Assembly (NCBI GenBank): GCA_020427005.1
Contig: JAGQOY010000016.1
Location: forward strand, 1-63,611
Direction of reading: 5' to 3'
Source: Planctomycetales bacterium
GTDB taxonomy: Bacteria; Planctomycetota; Planctomycetia; Pirellulales; Pirellulaceae
DNA: 63,611 bases
The notes beneath the pieces are model-generated. The model worked only from the letters and a program-made list of their open reading frames with translations, did not search any database and was not told where the DNA came from. The translations under genes and the position numbers were made by a program. Of the stretch, positions 1 through 8,594 are shown in pieces. How positions within the stretch are numbered: the first letter of the stretch is position 1; the number at the start of each line of letters is the position of its first letter.

Positions 1-286
1 GATTTCCATCATCTTTTACCTTGCGTACCAGAGGTGCGAGGATTGCGATCCCCTTCTCCCCTTTCTTTACCCAACGGTGAAACTCCTTCCATCGATTGAA
101 TCCCGCAACAAACGTCGCATCTGGCTTCTGAATGTAAATCAACATGCAGTTACCAAAGGAGTACTGATGGAATTTGCACATCGCATCAAGGTAGTTGCAA
201 AGCACTTCACTTTTTCCTTGACTTAAGGCCTGAGCGAGTTCTTTGATTGCACTCTCACTTTTAGACAGAGCTTCCTCTCGGTTCAT
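1..286 (-). CDS. ArdC-like antirestriction protein, N-terminal part (continues at 63611)
   Basis: The reading frame starts at ATG 286 behind an AGGAG-type ribosome site (about 296-300) and runs off the left edge without a stop after 95 codons. It has the ArdC N-terminal pattern: QYSFGNCMLI, then a Trp-containing GFNRW segment, then VKKGEKGIAILAP. The same frame resumes at the right edge with the shared residues RKVKDDGN, so the whole protein is about 281 residues, close to the 278 residues of the second copy at 30299-31135. Known ArdC proteins have an N-terminal ssDNA-binding domain and a C-terminal zinc-metalloprotease-like domain, and protect incoming plasmid DNA from restriction. The family assignment is firm; activity here is inferred. 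Confidence 0.85.
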   Translation of the reverse strand, partial: MNREEALSKSESAIKELAQALSQGKSEVLCNYLDAMCKFHQYSFGNCMLIYIQKPDATFVAGFNRWKEFHRWVKKGEKGIAILAPLVRKVKDDGN

Positions 287-320
287 AGGACAACACTCCT
301 TCTGACCAGATGGTCAGTGG

Positions 321-536
321 CTAGAGATTTGCCTGCAGTTTGATTCGCAGACTTGAAAGAATGGGTGACAACTGCTGCCACCTAAAACCTTGGAAGAAAA
401 GCACGCCACCTTCCTCCGCGATGTCTAGGCAGGGACCCAAGTAACGCGGAAGAGGCATATCGAATCGCCGTCTACCCAGATGAGCCAAGAAGAGAAAGGC
501 TCTTGTTGAGAAGGCTCGGTGGTGCAGTCGAGCCAA
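321..536 (-). CDS. Possible small protein, 71 aa, or 3' part of a frameshifted gene
   Basis: An open frame with a TTG start and no clear ribosome site. It lies between the ArdC-like gene and the small-protein genes on the same strand. The central part (FDMPLPRYLGPCLDIAEEGG) looks protein-like. It overlaps another small frame at 425-565 that has a better start. A single frameshift near 430-460 would join the two into one protein of about 80 residues. I do not recognise a family. Confidence 0.25.
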   Translation of the reverse strand: MARLHHRAFSTRAFLFLAHLGRRRFDMPLPRYLGPCLDIAEEGGVLFFQGFRWQQLSPILSSLRIKLQANL

Positions 537-565
537 AAACCGTTTGGTTCACATTTATGAACCAT
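425..565 (-). CDS. Possible small protein, 46 aa
   Basis: ATG at 565 lies 8 bases after the stop of the preceding small gene (574), an operon-like spacing, with a weak AGG 5 bases upstream. The product begins MVHKCEPNGFWLDC and has a WLIWVDGDS segment. The frame overlaps 321-536 in a different phase. Either one of the two is real, or both are halves of a frameshifted gene. No family recognised. Confidence 0.35.
   Translation of the reverse strand: MVHKCEPNGFWLDCTTEPSQQEPFSSWLIWVDGDSICLFRVTWVPA
546..563. repeat. Small inverted repeat GGTTCA-N6-TGAACC
   Basis: A perfect 6-bp inverted repeat with a 6-bp spacer, just inside the start of the 425-565 frame and just after the stop at 574. The size suits a dimeric repressor operator, but it could be chance. 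Confidence 0.3.
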
Positions 566-573
566 TGCCTGGA

Positions 574-819
574 CTAGGCAGACTCTGATCCACTGGATTC
601 GTAGATCCAGGAATGCGCAAGATCTGCGACCTTGGTCACCAGCGGAAGATCATCGCGGCCAAAACTAGTGGAGTCTTTCCACTGCTCACCGTCCTTGTAG
701 ATTCGCGTAAGCGACACGTTGTGGCGTTTGCCTAGCTGCGTCTCATTTTCCCAAATAACTGCCTTGATTCGCCCCATGCGAATTTCGTGAACGGGTCGTT
801 TTTGTGTAGCTGTGCTCAT
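574..819 (-). CDS. Small plasmid protein, 81 aa (paralogue 1 of 3)
   Basis: ATG 819 is preferred over the longer frame to 864 because AAAGG lies about 9 bases upstream and the longer form would overlap the previous gene. The product has a recognisable pattern: RMGRIKAVIWEN, then HNVSLTRIYKDG, a Trp, SFGRDDLPLV and a helical HSWIYE tail. Two other small proteins here (29735-29962 and 20681-20968) share the order basic N-terminus, I-x-A-x-(I/V)-W, (N/D)-(V/I)-(S/T)-(L/F), D-D-L or D-E-L, hydrophobic helix. Two of the three sit beside ArdC-like genes and one beside repA, suggesting a DNA-metabolism or establishment role. The fold looks like a small beta-sheet plus helix; the function is unknown. 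Confidence 0.75.
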   Translation of the reverse strand: MSTATQKRPVHEIRMGRIKAVIWENETQLGKRHNVSLTRIYKDGEQWKDSTSFGRDDLPLVTKVADLAHSWIYESSGSESA

Positions 820-824
820 AGGAG

Positions 825-1067
825 TTACCTTTCTTGTTGAGCTAGAGATAGGACATACTCGCACGTACGCAGTGCGAGTATTGTTTGAAGTTGCCGCACG
901 TTCTTTTCAGCATCCAGCAAATGGCTGGGTAACTGGTTGATTACGTTTGGAGGGAATCCATTTCTGGCCAGCCAACCTCGAAGATTGCTTGCCAGGTTCG
1001 CAGCTGTTTCCCAATCAAGCTGAATGATTGCGTCAAGGAGATCCCTCCAACATTGGTTTGGATCCAT
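825..1067 (-). CDS. Conserved-looking small protein, 80 aa
   Basis: ATG 1067 with GAGGG about 8 bases upstream; the gene ends 5 bases before the start of the next one (819), so they form an operon. The product is helical and Trp-rich (WRDLLDAIIQLDWETAA, LRGWLARNGFPP). I recall similar proteins in planctomycete genomes and plasmids without a function. It begins the minus-strand set that leads into the ArdC-like gene across the plasmid opening point. Confidence 0.7.
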   Translation of the reverse strand: MDPNQCWRDLLDAIIQLDWETAANLASNLRGWLARNGFPPNVINQLPSHLLDAEKNVRQLQTILALRTCEYVLSLAQQER

Positions 1068-1244
1068 ACTTTTTGCCCTCTAAAAACCGAAAAATGCACC
1101 ACCGAACTTCCGTTGCCTGAGAAAAGCAAGGGAATTTCGGTACTTACTATTGCTGCTCAAGAAAATTGCTAAAGACCGACGTTACCGATCGTTATGTTCG
1201 GCAAGAAAAGAAGGTGGCAAATAAAGTTGCAATTGCCCTGGATC

Positions 1245-1717
1245 TCAATCAAGAGTCGTGTCGGTGTCGGTGAGTTGAAGTCGTGCAATTGGGTCAAACA
1301 GTCGGGATACTTCATTGAGCATGGCACCTGTATAGACATTTAGCGTGTCTGTAACAAAATCGGTCGTGAGCTTTGCCGGCACACTATGATCCTCAAATGC
1401 TCCAGCAAACGTCTCGGTTTCGTGCTCTCTGCCTTGGCCGTAACACTGAGGTCGCGCGACAGCCCGGAAAAAACTAGCCAAGTGACTGCTGCAAACAAGG
1501 TAAGCGTTACGCCAAACCCCACGGCAATCTTGAACCAATTTGTTTCGCTCCGCGTCAATGCTCGATTCCTCTTGAAGACATGTTTTCGATCTTCAACCTG
1601 CCTTCGTCGGCTTTCATCCATCGGGGCTCGCCCACCGAGGCCGATTGAGGCCCTTGGCCCCGCATGGAGGAAAGCCGACGAAGGTGGTTGCGCATCTTTC
1701 GTATCACTTTCTGCCAA
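1245..1717 (-). pseudogene. Broken gene for a small membrane protein
   Basis: Two overlapping frames look like one protein interrupted by a frameshift near 1425-1440. The upstream frame (from about 1645) encodes a charged stretch followed by one strong membrane segment (KIAVGFGVTLTLFAAVTWLV). The downstream frame encodes ETETFAGAFEDHSVPAKL and a plausible amphipathic tail ending at 1245. Each frame becomes low-quality sequence beyond the switch point. The apparent start lies inside a long palindrome (1601-1684), so the real N-terminus may have been replaced by the repeat. A sequencing indel would also explain it. Confidence 0.4.
1601..1684. repeat. Long REP-like imperfect palindrome
   Basis: The left arm 1601-1627 and right arm 1657-1684 are reverse complements over about 27 bp, with one mismatch and one bulged base, around a GC-rich loop of 29 bases. 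The outer arms read CCTTCGTCGGCTTTC and GAAAGCCGACGAAGG. Both strands read outwards through a start-like ATG followed by codons for (D/E)ESRRR, so the element can donate artificial starts to flanking sequence. This resembles interspersed palindromic elements (REP or MITE type) of chromosomes. I see no second copy in the window. Confidence 0.6.
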
Positions 1718-1986
1718 ACTTTGCCTTTGTTGGTGGATTCCCTAAGGGGCTTTGGGAGGTCTATTAATTCATCACATGGCTTAAGAAGAATCTTGAAATC
1801 TATTGCATTCCCAACGAATCGCCCAATCAATCACGAAGATTCTGGTGGATTCCAAGTTGGATTTCGTCTTCTACTTCCGTACAATGATAGGACGCTTCTA
1901 CGACCGAGCTATAAGGTCGTCACCAATGTCGGGTGTGAGTAAGACGACTGCTTTTGGCCGGGCAGTTTAATCAACAAGGCCTTTTT

Positions 1987-3279
1987 TCATTTTGCAAGTA
2001 GTCCGGCTCGTACCATGGCTGGGCCATGATTACGGATTAGCCGTTGGGCTTCGGCAGCAACGCTTAGATCGAAAATATTAGTTGAGAATCCTCCCATTGG
2101 ACGTTGGTCGTTCTGCGTTGAGGCACTTGCTGCGTGTATCAGTCTGTTGTAGCCAGCCTCAGTTGGTTGTAATGCACCAAATCCCTCCAAAGCTGAAAGA
2201 GACACTGGCTTTTCCGCATCGCGAATCTCCGCATATCCATTTGACATAAATTCGAGTTTCGCTTTAGTGATGAACGGCATTAGCAGAGACTCTATTTTCT
2301 GCCGCTCAGCAGCCATCGCGTGATCTTCCTCAGCGAATCGTATCTCTAGAGCTTTCTCAGATGCTTTAACCTCAGCTTCCGCTTTCTTAGCTAGAGCGTC
2401 CAGCTCAAGTTGCTTCATTTCGATCTCAAACTGCTTCTCTAGGAGTTCGCGCTCTTTTTCCTGTTTTGCGACTTCTTGAGCCTTCAAGAGTTCGCGAGTC
2501 TTTCGTTCTTCCGCTTCGCGGACAGCTTGAATTTCCTGTTCTCGTTCCGCAAGCGTGATTGCAAGTTTCTCAGCATTGAGTCCATCGATTGCTTCCCGCA
2601 CTAAAAGGCTCGAGCCGTCACTACTTTGCTGCAAACTGCTCTTGCCACGCTCGACAAGCCGGTTCATGTAGTTGTTCGCTGCTGACAACTGTGAATTCAG
2701 CTCACGAGCCTGCTCCAAGTATCCAGAGACTTTCGCAAAATCGTCAGGAGCAACATCTGCCTGCGGAGCAGCAAGCGACAGCATCTGCGAAATTGAAGCC
2801 TGAAAGCTGCTCGCAGTTATCTCCCATTGTTCGATCTGGCCAGTCGAACCGGCTAGTTTGTCTCGCAAACCGCTAAAAACGGTTAGCTCTGCCTGATCCT
2901 TGACCATAAATCTACCAGCTGAAGTATCGAGGAGCTGCTTCTCGAGCTCGATTCTTTTTGTATCAAGAATCTTTGACTCAGTGAGCAATGTGAGAAACTC
3001 TTGGTTCCTCTTTTCGAATCGAGTCCAATTGGACTTCCTTGCCTGGGTAGCGGCCTCTCTCCTACTTTGTTCTTCTTGCCTATCATTAAGCACTTGTTGT
3101 TCTTCTTGAGCCTTCTGCTCTTCCTTAAGCTGCTCCGCAAGCTTCTTCCTTTTGAGTTCATCGCTCTGTAGCATTGAGACAGTTAGCCACAAGAAGAGGC
3201 CAATCAATACGATTCCCGCGAGAAGTAAGTAGGTTACGGTCGACTTTGATTGAGGGTCGGTAGAAATATTGTTCTGCAT
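1987..3279 (-). CDS. Membrane-anchored coiled-coil protein, 430 aa
   Basis: One membrane segment near residues 17-36 is followed by about 270 residues dominated by Glu, Lys, Gln, Arg and Ala in heptad-like order, two long coiled coils. A more globular C-terminal region of about 110 residues follows. The gene is last in a minus-strand operon with the TraG/VirD4-like ATPase (26-base gap) and two replication-relaxation-like genes. It may be a structural or tethering part of the transfer apparatus. No enzyme motif is visible; the family is unknown to me. Confidence 0.75.
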   Translation of the reverse strand: MQNNISTDPQSKSTVTYLLLAGIVLIGLFLWLTVSMLQSDELKRKKLAEQLKEEQKAQEEQQVLNDRQEEQSRREAATQARKSNWTRFEKRNQEFLTLLTESKILDTKRIELEKQLLDTSAGRFMVKDQAELTVFSGLRDKLAGSTGQIEQWEITASSFQASISQMLSLAAPQADVAPDDFAKVSGYLEQARELNSQLSAANNYMNRLVERGKSSLQQSSDGSSLLVREAIDGLNAEKLAITLAEREQEIQAVREAEERKTRELLKAQEVAKQEKERELLEKQFEIEMKQLELDALAKKAEAEVKASEKALEIRFAEEDHAMAAERQKIESLLMPFITKAKLEFMSNGYAEIRDAEKPVSLSALEGFGALQPTEAGYNRLIHAASASTQNDQRPMGGFSTNIFDLSVAAEAQRLIRNHGPAMVRAGLLAK

Positions 3280-3305
3280 TTTGGATACGCTACTCGAAGA
3301 ATTCG

Positions 3306-6300
3306 TTAAGTGTCTTCCATAGGGGGCTTCTTTTTTCCGAGCCCATCGAGCATCTCGATGAGGCTCAAGGTTGCTTGACTTTGTGCTGGAGAATCTTTTT
3401 CAGACCGCGCAGGCGTCTCTTGCTCAACAACGCTAGAAGCTGTTTGAAATTCCGTTGCATCAGTTTCAGAGTGCTGCTCCTCTCGTTTTTGAGTGTCCGC
3501 ATTCCAGATCTTGGCCGAGCTAGTCGGCTCTGGCCAAGGTGCTAAAACACGTTGCTCATATTCTGCGGGAGTAATGTGGTAACAGGATTGCATAACAAAG
3601 GGATACCCGCGAAATCTTGCATTTGCTGTTCCTCGTCGCATTGTAAATATCGAGCGGAAAGGGTCGTCGGAAGCTTCGATAATATCGTTGGTACGAATGC
3701 GAGGACCTACAGTCTCTGAATACGACCTGGATTTTGGTAGGAATCCAAGCGAGAAAAACGCAGCCGCTTCAGTAAAGGACCTAAGGAAGACAGATTGTTC
3801 ACCAGAGACATCGACAAGTTGCTTAATTTCAGACGGGTCTGAAACCCCAAATACTTGTCTGATTCGCGTGTTAGTGGTTACCGTGGGAAGTATTTGGGCA
3901 TCTATCTGATTAAGGTCCGACAGGCCTTGGTTTGAGAGAATGATACCGATGTCGAGACCTCTTGCCATCTGCAAGATCACAGCAATCTGGTTGCTAACCA
4001 GCCGTTGGAATTCGTCAATTACGAGAAAAACCTGCCGCCTTGGTTTCTGGGCATGTTGCGCGGCATTAATTAACGCAAATAGAACAAGCCTTCCCACATC
4101 TGCATTTACAACGCTACCTGTCGCACTAGGAAGCGAGAAGTAAACCGCTTGAGGTGTACGGAATAAGTCGATTAGGTCAATGAAGCTATCTTGACCTTGC
4201 GCAGTATGGGAAGGCACTGCGTTTGCAGAATGGACTGTCGACATCCGATGAACTGACATCATCAAGTTTGATGCTGCCTGTCTAGTCTCTCGATCGAGGC
4301 ACGTCTGAACTGTTTCTTTAAGGACAGGAAGTAGTTCAACAAAAGACGCAATCGATGAGTGTATTTCCAATGTTTTTAGTAATGCTTGTACATTGGAATC
4401 ACCAAAATACTTCCTTCCGTAATCGGTTCCATATTGAAGACCAAGTGAAGTTGTGAGTAAATCAGCCTTTTGAACCGGAGTTAGTTCCTGATAGGCAGAC
4501 TGCAACAGCGGATTAAACACATGGGAGGCAAAGCCATGTTTGGTTGTAAAATAGGAAAACGGGTACGACCATGTACGCGAATCTGAGAGTGAATTCGGTT
4601 CGATGCCACTATTTCTTGATGCGCCCGCTCTAAGGAGCTCGAACAAAGATTGATCGTCTCCTTTTAGGTCAATCACAAGCACTGAAGCATCCTGTCCCTC
4701 GACTAACTGCGAAACGAGCGGCGCAATTCCAAGGGATGTCTTTCCCGACCCAGTATCTCCAAGAAAATGGACGTGCTCTCTGAGCACCGATTGGGGAATA
4801 ATGATTGGAGTTTGATCGCGTGCGTCCACTCCCCAAAAAATGTCCGTAGGGTTTTCTCGTCGCACGCTGGAGACAATTCGTTGCCAGTTTTGAGCCTTCA
4901 GGCAATCGGCATTTGGGAGAGGACCCAACTCTTCTGTTGCCATTGCCATTGAGCGGGCGGTTGCCGCGAAGACAACTCCCAGTAAAACAAGTCCAGGCAT
5001 TAGTGGCCCAAGAATCCAAACCACCAGGTTTGGCAATCCAAGCAAAACATAAAGTGGATTTTCACTGTGAGGCGTCAGGTGCTTATCCCACAAACTCTCA
5101 GTGCGGTCTTCAAGACGTGAGTTCCTCTGAGTTCGCTGCCTTTGATCTTGTGGAAGTTTTGCGGGGTTTTCTTTGGATGTTTCGATTGTGAGCGCGTCAG
5201 ATGTAAAACTCCGATCGGAGTTTTGCGCAAAAGAAATCAGTCTCGCCGTTCGCCGCGGGGGGATTTCTGAACGCATTTCATATTCTTCAAGATCTCGACG
5301 TAGCGGGATTGTTCGGCCTTTCTGTCGTTCGTCTATTTGAAGGTTGAGAAGCTGCGTCGGCATAGCAATCGGTACTAGAAAAAGCATCGCACCCAGAAAC
5401 ATGAGCTTCCTCTGGATGGAATTCCCGCAAGGTGATTGAAGTACTCCAGGATGAATCGAATTTGCGGAGTTATAGGTAAACCACGATTTCAAGTTGGCTT
5501 GATATTCAGTAAACAATGTCCTTGGCCCAAAACTCGGCAGAGAGAGGAGTCGAGCTGCATAATCAAGAACCGTTGGCAGAAGGACAAGAAAAGTCACTAG
5601 CAGCAGAAAGAAGGATAACTCCGCAATACTGTAGCTCGGATTCAAATATCCAACCTGCGTTACCGCCAGTGACTTACTGGTGACTTGATTTGCAATCTCA
5701 AGCTCCCGGTCCAAGTTTGATCGCGCCCCAAAACTTAGAACGCCAAGAATGACGATTGGAAAGGCGTATGAGAGCAAGCCTATGGGCTTTTGATCATTCA
5801 GGCCGAATCGATTTCGTAGTACTGCATTTACAGCATATTCATCAGTTGCATTAACTGCGTTAAAACGAAGATAGATGGAATGCAGAATGAACTGATCAAG
5901 GAAATAGGCCAGCGCAATTAGTCCTATTGCCCAGTGATAGACCCACCGATTGAACGCAAATGCAAGAACATTGACCAGTGCGGCGAGAATCAGAAAAAGA
6001 ACGAACGATATCCAATTACGGGACGCCTGCTTGATGAATAAAAGTACAAAGCCGAGATAGGGTACTACGGAGTAATTCAGCGTACTGGCGTCGAGTTGCC
6101 AATGCTTCGAGTAGAAAAATAGATTCTGAACTGCGAGACCAGAAATGAGGACAATGGCTGCCGAACCAACAAGAATATCTTGGAACAAACTTTGCCGGTG
6201 ATTGTGTACTGGGAATCGAAGGCTTAAAGGTGAGGTCGCGCTACTCTTCAAGGAATCCTGTGGAGCGCCCGATATCGAACCCGTCACGTTTGGAGGAAGA

Positions 6301-6314
6301 ATCTTTTGACGCAT
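3306..6314 (-). CDS. TraG/VirD4-like type IV coupling ATPase, 1002 aa
   Basis: The N-terminal half has about seven or eight hydrophobic membrane segments. The C-terminal half is a FtsK/TraG-type ATPase, with Walker A GDTGSGKTS near residue 520 and Walker B VFLVIDEF near residue 763. Coupling proteins of this type dock DNA or protein substrates at a type IV secretion channel. The membrane part is much larger than the usual two helices of VirD4. The gene lies 2 bases after the upstream gene, implying coupled translation. No VirB4, VirB6, pilin genes or recognisable relaxase are in the window, so transfer functions are incomplete or divergent. The ATPase class is clear; the transfer role is inferred from context. 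Confidence 0.85.
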   Translation of the reverse strand: MRQKILPPNVTGSISGAPQDSLKSSATSPLSLRFPVHNHRQSLFQDILVGSAAIVLISGLAVQNLFFYSKHWQLDASTLNYSVVPYLGFVLLFIKQASRNWISFVLFLILAALVNVLAFAFNRWVYHWAIGLIALAYFLDQFILHSIYLRFNAVNATDEYAVNAVLRNRFGLNDQKPIGLLSYAFPIVILGVLSFGARSNLDRELEIANQVTSKSLAVTQVGYLNPSYSIAELSFFLLLVTFLVLLPTVLDYAARLLSLPSFGPRTLFTEYQANLKSWFTYNSANSIHPGVLQSPCGNSIQRKLMFLGAMLFLVPIAMPTQLLNLQIDERQKGRTIPLRRDLEEYEMRSEIPPRRTARLISFAQNSDRSFTSDALTIETSKENPAKLPQDQRQRTQRNSRLEDRTESLWDKHLTPHSENPLYVLLGLPNLVVWILGPLMPGLVLLGVVFAATARSMAMATEELGPLPNADCLKAQNWQRIVSSVRRENPTDIFWGVDARDQTPIIIPQSVLREHVHFLGDTGSGKTSLGIAPLVSQLVEGQDASVLVIDLKGDDQSLFELLRAGASRNSGIEPNSLSDSRTWSYPFSYFTTKHGFASHVFNPLLQSAYQELTPVQKADLLTTSLGLQYGTDYGRKYFGDSNVQALLKTLEIHSSIASFVELLPVLKETVQTCLDRETRQAASNLMMSVHRMSTVHSANAVPSHTAQGQDSFIDLIDLFRTPQAVYFSLPSATGSVVNADVGRLVLFALINAAQHAQKPRRQVFLVIDEFQRLVSNQIAVILQMARGLDIGIILSNQGLSDLNQIDAQILPTVTTNTRIRQVFGVSDPSEIKQLVDVSGEQSVFLRSFTEAAAFFSLGFLPKSRSYSETVGPRIRTNDIIEASDDPFRSIFTMRRGTANARFRGYPFVMQSCYHITPAEYEQRVLAPWPEPTSSAKIWNADTQKREEQHSETDATEFQTASSVVEQETPARSEKDSPAQSQATLSLIEMLDGLGKKKPPMEDT

Positions 6315-6316
6315 AT

Positions 6317-7018
6317 TTAAAAGTCCAAGAGCGGCAAAAGACCAAGAGAATTAAAAAGCTGTACCGGGCACCAAAGTTGTTCTTTATCCAGTCGCTTCTT
6401 AATTTGATCGAGTTTGGATTCGGAATATGTCACGCAAGCAATTTCAAATCGCGATAGTTGGTTTAGCTCCTTGCAAATAGTGTTCGTCTCTCGCAAAGCC
6501 ATATCGAGTTTGATTTTTCGGACAACATGATCTGCAGGCCCACCGCCATCAACGCGAACAAATTGAAGCTTGCTTACCTCCCCCGTCGCATCATTAACAT
6601 AATTGGCCGGATCTAGATTTTTTTGGAGGAGACTGTTGTGATGAGCGTGCAGCTCCCCCACAGTCAGCCGAGCACGAGTAGCTCCAGGCGCGGTGCAGTA
6701 ATCGACAATTCCAAATTGAGTAACCAACGCCTGGGCACCCAACTCTTTTGCGCAACGAGCAGGAAGACCGAAGAGCTTACAACCCGCGATTCCGAGCGTG
6801 AAGTACGATGCGGTATTCACAAAGGGATGTCGAGAAAGGAAGGCAGCTTCAGTTAGTCTCGAAGTAACTTTGGTTACCGCATTGAGCTCACTATCGTCAA
6901 AGAATATCCGATGTAGTATTTCTCGCGTAACCATCCGGTAGCGGGAAACGAATTCAAGGATGTCGTAGTCGCGATCCTGCAATCGGGCAGAGCGGCGGCG
7001 GATTTTTCGAGGGTTCAT
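6317..7018 (-). CDS. Replication-relaxation-like winged-helix protein, 233 aa
   Basis: The N-terminus (RDYDILEFVSRYRMVTREIL) matches the winged-helix start of plasmid replication-relaxation proteins, which sit beside mobilisation genes. The region around residues 100-170 (VTQFGIVDYC, ELHAHHNSLL) is of the same kind. ATG 7018 is 3 bases from the stop of the preceding gene and the end is 2 bases before the ATPase gene, so the three are probably translated in series. A DNA-binding role at oriT or in relaxosome assembly is inferred. Confidence 0.6.
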   Translation of the reverse strand: MNPRKIRRRSARLQDRDYDILEFVSRYRMVTREILHRIFFDDSELNAVTKVTSRLTEAAFLSRHPFVNTASYFTLGIAGCKLFGLPARCAKELGAQALVTQFGIVDYCTAPGATRARLTVGELHAHHNSLLQKNLDPANYVNDATGEVSKLQFVRVDGGGPADHVVRKIKLDMALRETNTICKELNQLSRFEIACVTYSESKLDQIKKRLDKEQLWCPVQLFNSLGLLPLLDF

Positions 7019-7021
7019 TGA

Positions 7022-7702
7022 TTACCACAACTCATATGCAAGATTGTTCTCGACGCAGTATTGATGGAGAGCTTGAATCCTTGATTTTGGGTACGCACCT
7101 GCAAAGTCTACGACCAACTTGGGAGGCCATTTAAGGGTGGGAAAAATATAGACGTCTGCATTCTTAATTCGAGGTTTTCGAAAAGGATTGACAGATTCGC
7201 CATACCAAGCACTCACCTCCTCTTTTCGATGCGCCTTGAAATACAAGTAGACTTCTGAAACTCCTAAATCGTGTGTCAGTTGATAAATTTGACGTACTCT
7301 ACGCGGCCTGGTTCCAAGGTATTGGTGTGCCGCTCTTCGGCCTGCAAAGTACAACTTGGTCATCACTGGTGGACGATCCCAACGTTTATTTGCAAGCCAT
7401 GCATAGTGGCCAAAGTCAGGTTCACTTTTGCCCGGGTGCCACGCATAAAGAGGACCGTCAAGTTCAGGCATTGGGCGAGCCAAACACGAGGCTGTTCCAA
7501 GCCAATTAATCTGAACCAATTTTCGAAGACGATTCTCCATTGCGAACGCAGTCTTGGAGTTTTTCTGCCACCAGCCTTTGCGTAATTGGTCTGCTGAAAA
7601 ATAACGAACACAGTGGCAAAGCGCTTGAGCAATTTCAATATCGCGAGGCGTAAGTCTTACGTTACCGGACAAGCAACCAACCCTCAAAGGGACTACTAGC
7701 AT
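7022..7702 (-). CDS. Replication-relaxation-like protein with nuclease-like C-terminus, 226 aa
   Basis: First gene of the transfer module. The N-terminus (LTPRDIEIAQALCHCVRYFS) is a winged-helix domain like that of its neighbour. The C-terminus has the pattern KNADVYIFP, then LVVDFAGAYPKSRI and YELW, seen at the end of several replication-relaxation proteins and reminiscent of a restriction-endonuclease-like core. It may be a sister of the next gene by old duplication. If the plasmid moves by conjugation, this is one of the few candidates for a divergent relaxase, but no HUH or MOB signature is visible. Confidence 0.55.
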   Translation of the reverse strand: MLVVPLRVGCLSGNVRLTPRDIEIAQALCHCVRYFSADQLRKGWWQKNSKTAFAMENRLRKLVQINWLGTASCLARPMPELDGPLYAWHPGKSEPDFGHYAWLANKRWDRPPVMTKLYFAGRRAAHQYLGTRPRRVRQIYQLTHDLGVSEVYLYFKAHRKEEVSAWYGESVNPFRKPRIKNADVYIFPTLKWPPKLVVDFAGAYPKSRIQALHQYCVENNLAYELW

Positions 7703-7780
7703 AGCTTCAAGTTGCCACCGGTTCCATGCGGGGTGGCATCCGCAACTGATACCTCACGCTCTGTCTCTAGACTTCCCAAG

Positions 7781-7871
7781 AATGTCCCTGAAAACTGGCT
7801 CCAAACGGACATTGGAACGGCACGAGTCTTGGCACCCAGTCAGTAGATCGTAAGTGCCAGGCTACGTGCCG
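7781..7871. promoter_or_regulatory. Nested inverted repeats in the 7703-8237 gap: oriT or control-region candidate
   Basis: The 535-base gap between the transfer module and the next plus-strand gene holds three nested inverted repeats: AATGTCC (7781) with GGACATT (7807), CGGCACG (7818) with CGTGCCG (7865), and TGGCAC (7830) with GTGCCA (7854). Such clusters upstream of mobilisation genes are typical of oriT or of operators controlling divergent operons. No nic consensus can be named. The rest of the gap shows nothing I can support. Confidence 0.4.
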
Positions 7872-8237
7872 AAGAGAGGGGCTGCGCAGTGGGGAAATCA
7901 CTTTGGACTCTCGTGTACTTGGCGGTTCTGAGAGTTCGCAACTTGGGTGTACTGCATTGATATCGAAAGCAGCCTGAATTTCAAGATCGCGATAGAAAAA
8001 AATGCGATGGAGTGCAGTCTAGGAGCTGTCTAGTCGTCGAAAATGTCTTCACAGGTGTCAGCCAATTTAAGACTTGGGGTTCCGATTCTTTTCCAGGGAA
8101 AACGAAAAATAGAGCAGATTTACCATCTTCGCTTTAGTGCCGTATTACGTGTCAATTTTTGGACCGAGAGTTTTTTTCTGCGAATATACCGTTGGAGTTT
8201 AGGGAAATTGTTTTATACGGCAGAGAGGACGCAAACG

Positions 8238-8594
8238 ATGGGGATTGAATCTGAGCGGGAGCTCATGGAGCGAGTAATAGCAAGTGCTATCGTGTCCGTT
8301 GGGACAAGGTACGTTGTCGAAGTCGAGAGAGAATTACTGGTGTTGCGATTGGAGATTTCTGAGAAGGGAAATTCGCTCGGTAACGTTGAAGTAATCGAAG
8401 CAGTGGGCGAGCGTCTTCGAATTGTTCACGACAGGATGAATGGATTTTCAGGCGATATGTATCGGCTGCTGAGCGAAGTAAAGCGTGAGATTGGAAAAAT
8501 CACTGGCACCAAGAATTTTGGTAACTCAGACGATGTACAAAAGAAGCGGGGTCGACCGTCGAAAAACACAGAAGCTAAGAGGGACGAGGCATGA
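8238..8594 (+). CDS. Hypothetical protein, 118 aa
   Basis: The frame is open from 8043, but ATG 8238 is chosen because AGAGG lies about 8 bases upstream and the upstream translation is low quality. The product is mostly alpha-helical and charged, with a Lys/Arg-rich tail (KKRGRPSKN) resembling an AT-hook, suggesting contact with DNA. It overlaps the next gene by ATGA. It may be an accessory regulator of the excisionase-like protein. No family recognised. Confidence 0.55.
   Translation: MGIESERELMERVIASAIVSVGTRYVVEVERELLVLRLEISEKGNSLGNVEVIEAVGERLRIVHDRMNGFSGDMYRLLSEVKREIGKITGTKNFGNSDDVQKKRGRPSKNTEAKRDEA

Noticed and set aside
1664..1942. Plus-strand frame starting in the palindrome
   Set aside because: Its start is donated by the repeat, there is no ribosome site, and the translation lacks protein-like pattern.
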